Source: Hydrogenovibrio kuenenii DSM 12350 (GTDB lineage Bacteria; Pseudomonadota; Gammaproteobacteria; Thiomicrospirales; Thiomicrospiraceae). Taken from it: DNA of 64,000 nucleotides. The translations under genes were made by a program, and so were the position numbers. Below the pieces are notes generated by a model, which worked only from the letters and a program-made list of their open reading frames with translations, was not told the origin of the DNA and made no database searches. The stretch lies in assembly GCF_000526715.1 (NCBI RefSeq), contig NZ_JAGP01000001.1, positions 930,001-994,000 on the forward strand, given 5' to 3'. Position 1 is the stretch's first letter. Each line of letters begins with the position of its first letter. This document shows, piece by piece, positions 23,098 through 32,349 of the stretch.

Positions 23098-23730
23098 TTA
23101 TTCTGTTTTATCTTTGTATTCGCAAAGATCATAAATACAACAAGCACCACATCTTGGCTTGCGTGCGGTACAAGTATAACGTCCATGTAAGATCAGTAAA
23201 TGATGCGCTGGAATAAGATATTCCTTAGGGACGAATTTTAGGAGGTTTTTTTCTACCTCTAATACGTTTTTACCGGGTGCAAGTTTGGTGCGGTTAGACA
23301 CACGGAAAATATGTGTGTCCACCGCCATGGTTGGGTGTCCAAAGGCAGTATTTAATACGACATTGGCCGTTTTACGGCCAACACCGGGTAGAGCTTCCAG
23401 ATCTTCTCTGTTTTCAGGAATCTGTGAGTTGTGTAGCTCTATCAACATTTTGCAAGTTTTGATGATATTGGCAGCTTTGCTGTTAAAGAGTCCGATGGTT
23501 TTTATGTATTCTTTTAGGCCATCCTCACCAAGCGCATAAATAGCTTCCGGTGTGTTAGCAACAGGAAAGAGTTTTGCCGTTGCGATATTCACGCCTTTAT
23601 CCGTTGCTTGCGCAGAGAGTATAACGGCTATGAGCAGCTCAAAAGAATTTGAGTAGTTCAGCTCGGTTTCCGGGTTGGGAATAGCTTCTGACAGGCGTTG
23701 GAAGATTTCAAGGCGCTTTTGTTTGTTCAT
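23098..23730 (-). CDS. nth: endonuclease III
   Basis: Base-excision repair DNA glycosylase/AP lyase for oxidised pyrimidines. The 210-residue sequence has the helix-hairpin-helix LPGVGRKTANVVL with the catalytic Lys, the catalytic Asp in MAVDTHIFRVSNR, and the C-terminal [4Fe-4S] ligand pattern C-x6-C-x2-C-x5-C in CTARKPRCGACCIYDLC. It follows rnfE closely, the arrangement seen in many gammaproteobacteria. Confidence 0.97.
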   Translation of the reverse strand: MNKQKRLEIFQRLSEAIPNPETELNYSNSFELLIAVILSAQATDKGVNIATAKLFPVANTPEAIYALGEDGLKEYIKTIGLFNSKAANIIKTCKMLIELHNSQIPENREDLEALPGVGRKTANVVLNTAFGHPTMAVDTHIFRVSNRTKLAPGKNVLEVEKNLLKFVPKEYLIPAHHLLILHGRYTCTARKPRCGACCIYDLCEYKDKTE

Positions 23731-23748
23731 AATCTTTATCTAGCGATC

Positions 23749-24459
23749 TTAGGACTGATTGACCGCTACTTGAATACCCAATGCATTGGTTTTCTTTTCC
23801 AGCTTTCTTTGTTCGATAGCGTTTTTCAACGCGACCAAAAGCCCTAAACCGATAAAGGCACCAGGAGGAAGAATCGCAAGCAATACAGGATGAAAATCAG
23901 AAGGCATATAAAGCGTTAAGTTTTTCGCAGCATCACCAAACATCAAGTTCATTTGGTCGAAAAGGGTACCGTTACCGATGATTTCACGCATAGCGCCCAA
24001 CACTACCAATACTGCCGTAAAACCTAGCCCCATAAAAATGGCGTCCACTAGCGATTTATCGACCGTATTTTTAGACGCAAAGGCTTCTGCACGCCCTAAG
24101 ATGGCACAATTGGTTACGATTAAAGGAATGAAGATACCGAGAATACCATGTAGGGTGTGCAGGTAAGCATCCATCATCATATCGATAATGGTTACGGCAG
24201 ACGCGATAATGGCAATGAATATGGGAATACGGATTTCCGGTGAAACATGATTACGAATTAGGGAAACCAGTACGTTAGAAACGATTAAAACAGCCATAGT
24301 CGCAAGCCCAAGACCTAAACCGTTTACCGTATTGTTGGTGACAGCAAGGAGTGGGCAAAGCCCCAGCATGGCAACAAGTGCTTGGTTGTTGTCCCAAATA
24401 CCGCTACGAGCAATTTTGCCGTATTCTGCTAGTTTGCTTGGTTTGGTTGTGTCAGTCAT
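23749..24459 (-). CDS. rnfE: Rnf complex subunit E
   Basis: Integral membrane subunit of the Rnf ion-translocating ferredoxin:NAD oxidoreductase (also called Rsx). The 236 residues carry about six hydrophobic helices and the RnfA/RnfE-family signatures MLGLCPLLAVTNN and IPLIVTNCAILGRAEAFA, whose cysteines are thought to hold an iron-sulfur cluster shared with RnfA. It overlaps the end of rnfG by 8 bases. It is the last Rnf gene and leads into nth. Confidence 0.96.
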   Translation of the reverse strand: MTDTTKPSKLAEYGKIARSGIWDNNQALVAMLGLCPLLAVTNNTVNGLGLGLATMAVLIVSNVLVSLIRNHVSPEIRIPIFIAIIASAVTIIDMMMDAYLHTLHGILGIFIPLIVTNCAILGRAEAFASKNTVDKSLVDAIFMGLGFTAVLVVLGAMREIIGNGTLFDQMNLMFGDAAKNLTLYMPSDFHPVLLAILPPGAFIGLGLLVALKNAIEQRKLEKKTNALGIQVAVNQS

Positions 24460-25120
24460 AGAGTTTGTCTCCTTTCTGATTGACGAATTCCATTGCTTTT
24501 CTCACCGCTTTAACTACGGCACGAGGTGTGATAGTCGCACCAGTAAATTGGTCGAAAATACCGCCGTCTTTTTTTACGCGCCAGTTAGCGGCATTGTCAT
24601 CACGTAATTTCATGCCATTAAAAGAAAGAATCCAATTGGATTTTCTGAGTTCAATTTTATCACCTAACCCTGGTGTTTCTTTGTGGTGTAAAACACGAAC
24701 ACCGGAAATACGACCATCAGGGAAAACACCGAGTAGGATTTTAATTTTACCGCTATAACCATCAGGTGCAATGGCTTCAAAGATAACGCCGACGGGTTTG
24801 CCATCTTTGCGTGCACGGTAGAAGGTAACTGGTGTTTCTGAACCAAGTAAAGCTTCGTTAGTAAACTGCTTAGTGTCTTTTAATGGATCATTATCGTATT
24901 TAGAAGCCGGAAGTACTTCGTTGAAAGCCGCCAATTTATTTGATTTTTCGGCATCATCAATCATTTCTTGCGTGACAAGTTTTACAATCAATAGTAAACC
25001 GACACCTAAAATGACATAAAAACTCAGTACACGAGCAGAACGCAACATTTGTTGAATCAGCGAGCGCTTTTCAGGCGCGGCATTTTCGTTTTCTGGCAAG
25101 TTTTCTTTTGTATCTGTCAT
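24452..25120 (-). CDS. rnfG: Rnf complex subunit G (covalent FMN)
   Basis: Periplasmic, membrane-anchored subunit carrying covalently bound FMN. The 222-residue protein has one N-terminal membrane helix (about 33-55) after a charged cytoplasmic start, an FMN-binding domain, and the flavinylation motif FTGATITPRAVV near residue 190, where Thr of TGAT(I)T would carry the FMN. It overlaps rnfE by 8 bases and lies 10 bases after rnfD. Confidence 0.95.
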   Translation of the reverse strand: MTDTKENLPENENAAPEKRSLIQQMLRSARVLSFYVILGVGLLLIVKLVTQEMIDDAEKSNKLAAFNEVLPASKYDNDPLKDTKQFTNEALLGSETPVTFYRARKDGKPVGVIFEAIAPDGYSGKIKILLGVFPDGRISGVRVLHHKETPGLGDKIELRKSNWILSFNGMKLRDDNAANWRVKKDGGIFDQFTGATITPRAVVKAVRKAMEFVNQKGDKLYD

Positions 25121-25130
25121 AGCGAAAACC

Positions 25131-26174
25131 TTATTTTTTATGTCCTAGTACGCGTGGAGTGGTGTATTGGTCTATCAAAGGGACAAACATATTCAGAATT
25201 AAAACCCCGAAGGCAATACCATCCGGGAAAGCGCCCCAGTTACGAATGATATACACCATAATACCGATGCCTATCGCGTAAACCAGTCGGCCTCGAGGGG
25301 TGGTGCATGAGGTTACAGGGTCGGTAATGATAAAGAAGGCTGCTAGCATAACGCCGCCTGATAATAGGTGATAGCTGACTGGTGCGTAGGTGCTTGGGTC
25401 GATTTCGTGGAAAATAAACGCCATGGCTGCTAAAGCGCCTAAGAAACCAACTGGGTACTGCCAGCGGATGGTGCGTTTATAGAGTAACCATAAACCACCT
25501 AATAAAAATGCTAGATTGACTTCACCCCACCCAATAGGGAAAGCGTCTTTACCGAAAGTATGACTATTGAGTGTTGCTCCAACGGGCACGCCTGTAGATA
25601 AAGCTGTTTTGACCTCACCTAATGGGGTTGCACCGGTGATTTGGTCCAGTCCAAAGTTAGGCGTATGACCAAAGAAAATGATTGAAGCAGAATCCATAAA
25701 ACTGAGGTGTTGACCTAATACTTCTGCTGGAAGCGTCCATTGAGTTACTTGCGCGGGGAAAGAAATCAATAGAAATGCATAGCCCAACATAGCGGGGTTA
25801 AAAGGGTTGTAACCCAAACCACCGTACAGATGTTTGCCGAATACCAGTGCAAAGGTCACGCCAGTAACCACAACCCACCAAGGCGCTTCAGGTGGAATAC
25901 AAAAGACAATACCTGTAATCGTAATCAATCCGCTTAAATCAGCAAGATAGGGAATTACAGGTCGATTGCGTAGTTTTAATAGAGCGGTTTCAACAACCAA
26001 AAGGGTAATGACTGCTAATGCCCACTGAATGGTAATACCATAGCCAAAGAAGTATATATGCGCTAATAGTGCAGGGAAGGCCGCATATTGCACTTGAATC
26101 ATGGTTTTACGCACGGAAACAACGTCGTGTGTAAAAGGAGATGTTGCGGTATTAAATAAAGAGTTATCGCTCAT
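25131..26174 (-). CDS. rnfD: Rnf complex subunit D
   Basis: Integral membrane subunit with covalent FMN, homologous to NqrB. The 347-residue protein has about ten hydrophobic helices. The FMN attachment region is ITGATPLGEVKTAL near residue 175, and GKHLYGGLGYNPFNPAMLGYA is a family signature. FFIITDPVTSCTTPRGRLVYAIGIG near the end is also conserved. Its start overlaps the end of rnfC by 4 bases, showing tight coupling. Confidence 0.96.
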   Translation of the reverse strand: MSDNSLFNTATSPFTHDVVSVRKTMIQVQYAAFPALLAHIYFFGYGITIQWALAVITLLVVETALLKLRNRPVIPYLADLSGLITITGIVFCIPPEAPWWVVVTGVTFALVFGKHLYGGLGYNPFNPAMLGYAFLLISFPAQVTQWTLPAEVLGQHLSFMDSASIIFFGHTPNFGLDQITGATPLGEVKTALSTGVPVGATLNSHTFGKDAFPIGWGEVNLAFLLGGLWLLYKRTIRWQYPVGFLGALAAMAFIFHEIDPSTYAPVSYHLLSGGVMLAAFFIITDPVTSCTTPRGRLVYAIGIGIMVYIIRNWGAFPDGIAFGVLILNMFVPLIDQYTTPRVLGHKK

Positions 26175-28366
26175 GCATCACTTCCGTCTTCATGATTTGT
26201 TTTTTTACGTGCAGCAGCACGCTTTCGTGCTGCTTCCATTGCTGCTTTGCGTTTATCAACGACTGTGTTTTCAGGGGCATTTTTTTCTGTTGTAGCAGAC
26301 GGTGTTGTTTCAGTTTCACTATCTGATTTAGCTGTTTTATTTATCGCGTCGCTATCAATTTCGTTATTAGTTTCGTTATCTTTTGCACGACGTTTTGCTG
26401 CTGCCGCTGCTTGTGCTCGTTTTTGCGCAGCTTGGCGTGCACGTGTTTTGGCATCTATTTCAGGTGCATCAGTTGTTGGCTCGGTTTTATTTGACTGGCT
26501 TTCAGCTTCAACGGCATCTTCTTTGTTTGCTTTTTGAGCAGCGGATTGCGCACGTTTTTTGGCGGCTGCAATCGCTTTTTCTCTGGCAGATATAGGTGCG
26601 GCTTCAGTATTTGTTTCTGAAGGCGCTGATGATTGCGTTTTTTCAGGTTTATTTGCAGCAGCTTGCGCACGCTTTTTGGCTGCTGCGATGGCCTTTTCTC
26701 TAGCCGACATTGGAGCAGATGTAGGCGTTTGTTCTTGTGACGTTTCGGCTATTTCGTTTTCTGTTGTAGTGTTTTTTTGAGCCGCTTTTTTACGGGCAGC
26801 AGCTGCACGAGCGGCGGCTGCCGCTGCGGAAGATGGTGCTTTTTTCTCTTCAGGCTGTTCAGTTTCAGATGCTGCTTTACGTTTAACCGCTTCTTTTTTC
26901 GCTTTTAACTTAGCTTCACGCTCTTGTTTGATGCGTGCTTCACGAGCTAACTTCGCTTCATGGCGTTCTTTAGCATGCTGTGTCGCAAACGCTTCTTGCT
27001 TGTTCTTTTTCACTTCACCTTTGGCAAAACGATAGTACTGAACAAGTGGAATATGGCTTGGGCAAACGAAGCTGCAACAACCACATTCAATACAATCAAA
27101 CAGGTTGAGTTTTTCTGCTTTTTCAAACTCATGGCTGCGAGAATGCCAGTAAAGTTGTTGTGGCAGAAGATTGATTGGACAGGCATCCATACATTCACCA
27201 CAGCGAATACAAGGCATCACCATTTCTGATGGTTCTGGTGGGTTTGCTAGAATACAGTTAGTGGTTTTAATCACAGGCACATGATTATTGGGCATTTCAA
27301 AGCCCATCATTGGGCCTCCCTGAATAAGAGGGAAGTCGAGTTTTGCTTTTGGTTCCGCGAGCTCAACTAAAGCATCGAAAGAGGTTCCGATAAGTGCTTC
27401 TATATTGTATGGCTGGTTCAGCCCTAAACCTGAAACGGTAACATAGCGCGAAGTTAAAGGTTTACCATGACGTACCGCATGATGGATGGCGGCAAAAGTA
27501 GCAACATTCATCATTAATAAGCCGATATCCACCGCATGAGCATGTGCAGGAACTTCTATGCCTGTCAGTTGTTGTGTTAGCTGTTTTTGTCCACCCATTG
27601 GGTAAACCGTTGGTACAGGTTGAATTTCTACCAGGCTGGGGTTGTCAAGCTCTTCAACGGCCGATTGCATGCATTCGATCGCTTCTGGTTTATTGTCTTC
27701 TATTCCACAAATAATGCGTTCACAGCCGAGCGACTCTGCAACGATCAAGGCACCCTGAATAATGTCTTTTGGATTGGTTTGCATCAGAATATCGTCACAA
27801 GTGATAAATGGCTCACACTCGGCACCATTGACTAATAGCGTATGGATTTTGCCTTTTTCATCAGGAATCTTGGCAAAAGTGGGGAAACCAGCGCCTCCCA
27901 TTCCAACGATACCAGCACGGTAAACGATTTCTTTAAGCTCTTTTGGAGTAGCAGGCGTATTGCCATCGACTTTTAAAATGTTATCAATAGCTTCGTCTTT
28001 AAAGTCAGGCTTTAGCACGATACAAAGTCCGCTCAAACCGGAAGGGTGAGGTAGCGTACGGTTTTCTATAGCTATAATTTCACCAGAAGTGGGTGCATGA
28101 ACAGGCGCACTTAGACCTTTTTTACTTTCTGCAAGGCATTGGTTTTTTAGAACTTTGTCTCCGACTTGTACTTTAGGTTCTGTTTCAACTCCTACGTGTT
28201 GATGCAGTGGCAGAATAAGTTCATCAGGGATAAAAGTTTTATGTACAGGATGTTGTTTTGAAAGACTTTTGTTGTAGCGCGGGAAAACACCACCACTAAA
28301 ACGGTATAACCCTCGTTTAGCCATAGGGTAAATGTTGGCGATAAATTTAAGCAAACTTATCTTCAT
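26171..28366 (-). CDS. rnfC: Rnf complex subunit C with long Ala/Lys-rich tail
   Basis: Soluble electron-input subunit that binds NAD(H), FMN and two [4Fe-4S] clusters. The N-terminal half has VHAPTSGEI, the glycine-rich [12 protein letters not shown] and the SLBB region; two ferredoxin motifs, [12 protein letters not shown] and [12 protein letters not shown], lie near residues 390-440. From about residue 460 the protein becomes a highly charged Ala/Lys/Arg/Glu tail. There [15 protein letters not shown] appears twice almost unchanged with shorter variants ([20 protein letters not shown]), predicted helical. Such tails vary in gammaproteobacterial RnfC. The start could also be Met15 (28324). 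A near-copy of the dispersed repeat lies in the coding sequence at 27623-27642. Confidence 0.95.
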   Translation of the reverse strand: MKISLLKFIANIYPMAKRGLYRFSGGVFPRYNKSLSKQHPVHKTFIPDELILPLHQHVGVETEPKVQVGDKVLKNQCLAESKKGLSAPVHAPTSGEIIAIENRTLPHPSGLSGLCIVLKPDFKDEAIDNILKVDGNTPATPKELKEIVYRAGIVGMGGAGFPTFAKIPDEKGKIHTLLVNGAECEPFITCDDILMQTNPKDIIQGALIVAESLGCERIICGIEDNKPEAIECMQSAVEELDNPSLVEIQPVPTVYPMGGQKQLTQQLTGIEVPAHAHAVDIGLLMMNVATFAAIHHAVRHGKPLTSRYVTVSGLGLNQPYNIEALIGTSFDALVELAEPKAKLDFPLIQGGPMMGFEMPNNHVPVIKTTNCILANPPEPSEMVMPCIRCGECMDACPINLLPQQLYWHSRSHEFEKAEKLNLFDCIECGCCSFVCPSHIPLVQYYRFAKGEVKKNKQEAFATQHAKERHEAKLAREARIKQEREAKLKAKKEAVKRKAASETEQPEEKKAPSSAAAAAARAAAARKKAAQKNTTTENEIAETSQEQTPTSAPMSAREKAIAAAKKRAQAAANKPEKTQSSAPSETNTEAAPISAREKAIAAAKKRAQSAAQKANKEDAVEAESQSNKTEPTTDAPEIDAKTRARQAAQKRAQAAAAAKRRAKDNETNNEIDSDAINKTAKSDSETETTPSATTEKNAPENTVVDKRKAAMEAARKRAAARKKTNHEDGSDA
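27623..27642 (-). repeat. near-copy of dispersed repeat inside rnfC
   Basis: Read on the rnfC strand this is ACCCCAGCCTGGTAGAAATT. It matches the 20-base intergenic motif at 18 positions, including the first 16 without a break. It encodes part of NPSLVEI, a plausible RnfC segment, so the match is compatible with normal coding sequence. Confidence 0.6.
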
Positions 28367-28932
28367 GAAAACTTCTCTATTAACGGTTTTGCACTTTCAG
28401 TAGGGTCGGGTTCCGCCCAGGTCCAACTTTGCAAAGTCGGTTCGACAGGTACCATTTCAATACAGTCAACAGGGCAAACCGGTATACATTTTTCGCAACC
28501 TGTACATTCCGATTCAATAACAGTATGCATCAATTTGGTCGCACCGACGATGGCATCAACAGGGCAAGCCTTGATGCAGTGTACGCAACCAATACAAATG
28601 TCTTCGTCGATAACAGCAATGATTTTGCCTTCTGGGACATCTGGAACTTCTTCCATTTCTTTGGGTTCACGGCCAGTGATTTCAGCGATTTGCAACATGA
28701 CTTCGTGCCCGCCAGGAACGCAGAGGTTAACTTCTGTTTCATCGTTGGCAAGTGCATCTGCATAAGGGCGACAGCCTGGGAATCCACATTGTCCGCATTG
28801 CGTTTGCGGTAAAACGTTATCGATTTGATCAGCCATCGGGTTGCCTTCGACTTTGAATCGAATAGAGGCGTAACCGAGTAGCAGACCGAAAACGAGTGCC
28901 AAACCTAAGAAAACGAGAAGTGCGGATAACAT
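28363..28932 (-). CDS. rnfB: Rnf complex subunit B
   Basis: Iron-sulfur subunit thought to accept or donate electrons with ferredoxin. From ATG 28932 the protein is 189 residues: one N-terminal membrane helix ([18 protein letters not shown]), the four-Cys Fe-S domain with [16 protein letters not shown] near residue 50, and two ferredoxin clusters [12 protein letters not shown] and [12 protein letters not shown]. The frame extends to 28983 inside rnfA but that start would remove the normal N-terminus. It overlaps rnfC by 4 bases. Confidence 0.96.
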   Translation of the reverse strand: MLSALLVFLGLALVFGLLLGYASIRFKVEGNPMADQIDNVLPQTQCGQCGFPGCRPYADALANDETEVNLCVPGGHEVMLQIAEITGREPKEMEEVPDVPEGKIIAVIDEDICIGCVHCIKACPVDAIVGATKLMHTVIESECTGCEKCIPVCPVDCIEMVPVEPTLQSWTWAEPDPTESAKPLIEKFS

Positions 28933-28948
28933 TTGTCTTTGTTTTCCT

Positions 28949-29527
28949 TTACTTGACGAGGCCGCCAAAGCCCATAAACGCAATGGACATGAGTCCGGCG
29001 GTAATCAATGCAATTGGAACCCCTTGGAAGGGTTTAGGAACATCGGCATATTCCACACGCTCACGAATGGAGGCAAACAATACCATCACCAACGAAAAAC
29101 CGACCGCGGCACCAAAGCCGTAAAGAGCAGATTCGACAAAGTTGTGGCGTTCGCCCACATTCAATAGGGCAACACCCAATACGGCACAGTTGGTTGTGAT
29201 AAGCGGAATATAAATACCAAGCACTTGGTAAAGCACGGGGCTGGTTTTATGAATAGCCATTTCGGTAAAGCCGACCACTGCTGCAATCGCTAGGATAAAA
29301 CCGATGGTTTGCAGAAACTCTAAATGGAACGGCACCAATAGATAGGTGTTGATCAGATAGCTTAAGACAGAAGACAGTGTCATAACAAAGGTTGTTGCCA
29401 AGCCCATGCCGACCGCGGCATCGGTTTTCTTGGAAACCCCCATGAATGGGCAAAGTCCTAGGAATTTAACCAATACGAAATTATTGACTAATATGGTACT
29501 GATTAATATTAAAAAATACTCTGTCAT
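28949..29527 (-). CDS. rnfA: Rnf complex subunit A
   Basis: First gene of the Rnf operon. The 192-residue integral membrane subunit has six hydrophobic helices and the conserved [16 protein letters not shown] and [16 protein letters not shown] segments, pseudo-symmetric to the RnfE motifs and with matching cysteines. GGAA precedes the ATG. The promoter must lie in the 145-base gap to metG or include read-through from it; a metG terminator candidate is present there. Confidence 0.96.
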   Translation of the reverse strand: MTEYFLILISTILVNNFVLVKFLGLCPFMGVSKKTDAAVGMGLATTFVMTLSSVLSYLINTYLLVPFHLEFLQTIGFILAIAAVVGFTEMAIHKTSPVLYQVLGIYIPLITTNCAVLGVALLNVGERHNFVESALYGFGAAVGFSLVMVLFASIRERVEYADVPKPFQGVPIALITAGLMSIAFMGFGGLVK

Positions 29528-29608
29528 AGCATTCCGTCGTTATGTGCCTTCGTATGAAGGATTGTCTTATTAATAAAGCCGGTCAAACGATACAGTATAG
29601 TGAAAAAC

Positions 29609-29657
29609 AACCTTTAAGGCAGCAGAGATTTTTAACGCTGCCCTATAAAGAAAGGTT
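29609..29657 (-). terminator. nested hairpin / terminator after metG
   Basis: Inner stem GGCAGC (29618-29623) with GCTGCC (29637-29642), and outer 7-base arms AACCTTT (29609-29615) with AAAGGTT (29651-29657). On the metG strand the inner stem is followed by TTAAAGGTTGTTTTT. It lies between metG and rnfA and most likely ends the metG transcript. Confidence 0.65.
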
Positions 29658-29672
29658 ATTGAAACGATGACC

Positions 29673-31715
29673 TTATTTTACGCGCATACCTGGTTGGGCG
29701 CCCTCATCAGGGTTAAGAATAAATAGATCTTTACCACCTGGTCCTGCGGCCAGTACCATGCCTTCAGACATGCCGAAGCGCATTTTTCTTGGCGCAAGGT
29801 TCGCCACCATTACTGTTAATTTGCCAACCAACTCTTCAGGTTGGTAGGCAGACTTTATACCTGCAAATACTTGACGTTCACCTAGGCCAATATCAAGTGT
29901 TAGTTTCAATAACTTATTTGCTTCGGGTACGGCTTCTGCATTGACGATTTTGGCAATACGGAAATCCAATTTTGCAAAATCATCAAAACTGATTTCAGGC
30001 GCAATTGGTTCGATATCTGAGTTTGCACTGACTTCAGTTTGTGGTTGTGCGCTTGGCATATTTTGTTTGGAATCTTCAATCATTTTTTCAACTGCATCCA
30101 TCTCAACACGAGTCATTAGTGGTTTGAATTTCTGGATTTCATGGTCCATTAAAGGGACTTCAATCGCTTGCCAACTTAGTTCATTCAGTTGTAGAAAACC
30201 ACGTGCTTTTTCAGCTGTTTCAGGTAGAACTGGTGTCAGGTAAGTTAGAAGTACGCGGAATAGGTTGATACCTACACTGACGGATTCGTGAAGCTCAGCT
30301 TCTTTACCTTCTTGTTTAGCCAGTACCCAAGGTGCGGTTTCATCAATGTATTCGTTGGCTTTATCAGCTAAAGCCATGATTTCACGCATCGCATGCCCGT
30401 ATTCACGGTTTTCATACAGAGAAGCAATGTTTTCGGATTGGGCAATGAATGTATCATAAAGTTTGCTGGCGTCGTCACCCCAGTTTGATGCTAGTTTGCC
30501 ATCAAACTTTTTCACTACGAAACCTGCACAGCGGCTGGCGATATTGACGACTTTACCCACTAGGTCAGAGTTGACACGCTGGACGAAGTCTTCCATGTTC
30601 AAATCCAGATCATCAATGCGGCTGCTAAGCTTGGCAGCGAAGTAGTAGCGTAAATATTCTGGGTTTAGATGGTCTAGATAAGTCTTCGCCATAATGAATG
30701 TACCGCGAGACTTGGACATTTTCTGACCATCAACCGTTAGGAATCCGTGCGCGAAAATCGCGTCAGGCGTTCTAAAGCCTGCACCAGATAACATTGCAGG
30801 CCAGAAAAGGGCATGGAAGTAGATGATGTCTTTTCCGATAAAGTGATAAAGCTCAGCATCACTATCCGCTTTCCAGAAATCGTCGAAGTTTAGACCTGTC
30901 TTGTCACACAATGCCTTGAAGCTTGCCATATAACCGACTGGTGCATCTAGCCACACATAAAAGAATTTGTCTTTTTCGCCAGGAATTTCAAAACCAAAAT
31001 AAGGGGCATCACGTGAAATATCCCAGCCACGTAAGCCTGACTCAAACCACTCATCCAGTTTGTTAGCGATTTGTGTTTGCAAATGTCCCTTATGAGTCCA
31101 GTCTTTTAACATGTCGCCGAAATGTTCCAACTCAAAGAATAAGTGTTCAGTTTCTTTTTCAACAGGCGTTGCACCAGAAACCACGGATGTTGGGTTTATC
31201 AGTTCAGTTGGGCTGTAGGTAGCACCACAGACTTCACAATTGTCACCATACTGGTCTTCAGCTTTACACTTAGGGCAAGTACCCTTGATAAAACGATCAG
31301 GCAAGAACATTTGTTTTTCAGGGTCATAAAACTGGGTAATTGTTTTACGTGAAATATGACCTTTTTCTTTTAACTGTTCATAAATGTAGCCGGCAAACTC
31401 ACGGTTTTCTGGTGAGTGAGTAGAGTGATAATGATCGAAAGCAATGTTAAACCCTGCAAAATCCTGTTGATGTTCTTTAGAAACGCGGGCGATAAGCTCT
31501 TCTGGTGTAATGCCTTCTGTTTGAGCTCGCAACATAATTGGCGTGCCGTGTGCGTCATCTGCACAAACATAGTAACACTCGTTGCCACGCATTTTTTGAA
31601 AGCGAGACCAAATGTCGGTTTGGATGTATTCAACCAAATGCCCTAGGTGTATTGGACCATTTGCATAAGGAAGTGCACTTGTAATCAGGATTTTTCGGCT
31701 TGCTTTTTTTGTCAT
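29673..31715 (-). CDS. metG: methionyl-tRNA synthetase
   Basis: Charges tRNA-Met with methionine. The 680 residues give the long form: catalytic Rossmann domain with [14 protein letters not shown] (HIGH-type motif), the knuckle zinc site [18 protein letters not shown], the KMSKS loop near residue 336, the anticodon-binding helical domain, and a C-terminal tRNA-binding OB domain (from about 575) for dimerisation. In many gammaproteobacteria metG lies directly beside mrp; here a partner-switching pair lies between them. Confidence 0.97.
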   Translation of the reverse strand: MTKKASRKILITSALPYANGPIHLGHLVEYIQTDIWSRFQKMRGNECYYVCADDAHGTPIMLRAQTEGITPEELIARVSKEHQQDFAGFNIAFDHYHSTHSPENREFAGYIYEQLKEKGHISRKTITQFYDPEKQMFLPDRFIKGTCPKCKAEDQYGDNCEVCGATYSPTELINPTSVVSGATPVEKETEHLFFELEHFGDMLKDWTHKGHLQTQIANKLDEWFESGLRGWDISRDAPYFGFEIPGEKDKFFYVWLDAPVGYMASFKALCDKTGLNFDDFWKADSDAELYHFIGKDIIYFHALFWPAMLSGAGFRTPDAIFAHGFLTVDGQKMSKSRGTFIMAKTYLDHLNPEYLRYYFAAKLSSRIDDLDLNMEDFVQRVNSDLVGKVVNIASRCAGFVVKKFDGKLASNWGDDASKLYDTFIAQSENIASLYENREYGHAMREIMALADKANEYIDETAPWVLAKQEGKEAELHESVSVGINLFRVLLTYLTPVLPETAEKARGFLQLNELSWQAIEVPLMDHEIQKFKPLMTRVEMDAVEKMIEDSKQNMPSAQPQTEVSANSDIEPIAPEISFDDFAKLDFRIAKIVNAEAVPEANKLLKLTLDIGLGERQVFAGIKSAYQPEELVGKLTVMVANLAPRKMRFGMSEGMVLAAGPGGKDLFILNPDEGAQPGMRVK

Positions 31716-32030
31716 TGTTTTCTGAATCAGTTATCTAAAAATTAGGAGAGACATTATATGCTTTTTGCAGATATTTTTTTGCCAAAAGAATGAGAAAAAC
31801 AGGCTGTTTTGTAGGATTTTAGTGTTTGAGATAACAATTAAAAAATCTATTAGCGAACAAAAAGGTTTTGTTTAAGTTTTAATTGCAGTCCATCGGAGTC
31901 TGATTTAATATGACATAAAACGACAATTTTATTATTTTGGCTCGAAATGAAAACTGTTACAGCCTAAAAACGAATGCTTTTTGTGTTGGAATGAGTGTGA
32001 TGGGGTTGGCCTAAAATAGGGGGCGTAATA
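31716..32030. other. 315-base divergent intergenic region
   Basis: AT-rich spacer between the divergent metG and STAS genes. It must hold both promoters. I see the Shine-Dalgarno AGGGGG 7 bases before the STAS ATG but no convincing -35/-10, sigma-54 or sigma-28 element. No open frame with codon sense is present. Confidence 0.5.
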
Positions 32031-32330
32031 ATGGGTGTAAAGACACAAGTGAATGATGGTGTAGTGAATATCTACATTAAAGGGAATTTTGATATCAGTT
32101 GTTATGATGACTTCAACAAGACGTTGAATGAGCACTTGGATTCGGCATCTAAATTTGTTATTAACTTGTCAGAAACCACTTATATGGATAGTTCTGCACT
32201 AGGTATGCTTTTGTTACTTAGAGAGAAAACGGGTGGAAATCCTAATAAAGTTGAGTTCTCGCATGTAACCCCTGAAGTGATGAATATACTGAAGGTGGCA
32301 AAATTTGATCAATTATTCACAATTGTTTGA
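32031..32330 (+). CDS. STAS domain anti-sigma-factor antagonist
   Basis: A 99-residue single STAS domain, like SpoIIAA/RsbV. The phosphorylatable site is visible in TTYMDSSALGMLLLL; Ser54 corresponds to the SpoIIAA phosphoserine. It starts with the usual edge strand (VNIYIKGNFDISCYDDF). The next gene, 19 bases downstream, encodes both a PP2C phosphatase and an HATPase kinase domain, so this protein is its obvious substrate. The pair matches in plan the HsbA/HsbR system of Pseudomonas, which controls flagellar anti-sigma activity and biofilm choice. No sigma or anti-sigma gene is nearby. Confidence 0.9.
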   Translation: MGVKTQVNDGVVNIYIKGNFDISCYDDFNKTLNEHLDSASKFVINLSETTYMDSSALGMLLLLREKTGGNPNKVEFSHVTPEVMNILKVAKFDQLFTIV

Positions 32331-32349
32331 ATGCAACTAAGGGAAGTCT

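Noticed and set aside
28429-28812. 127-residue frame opposite rnfB
   Set aside because: Antisense shadow of the Cys-rich RnfB gene, with Phe/Asn-rich sequence and no ribosome site.
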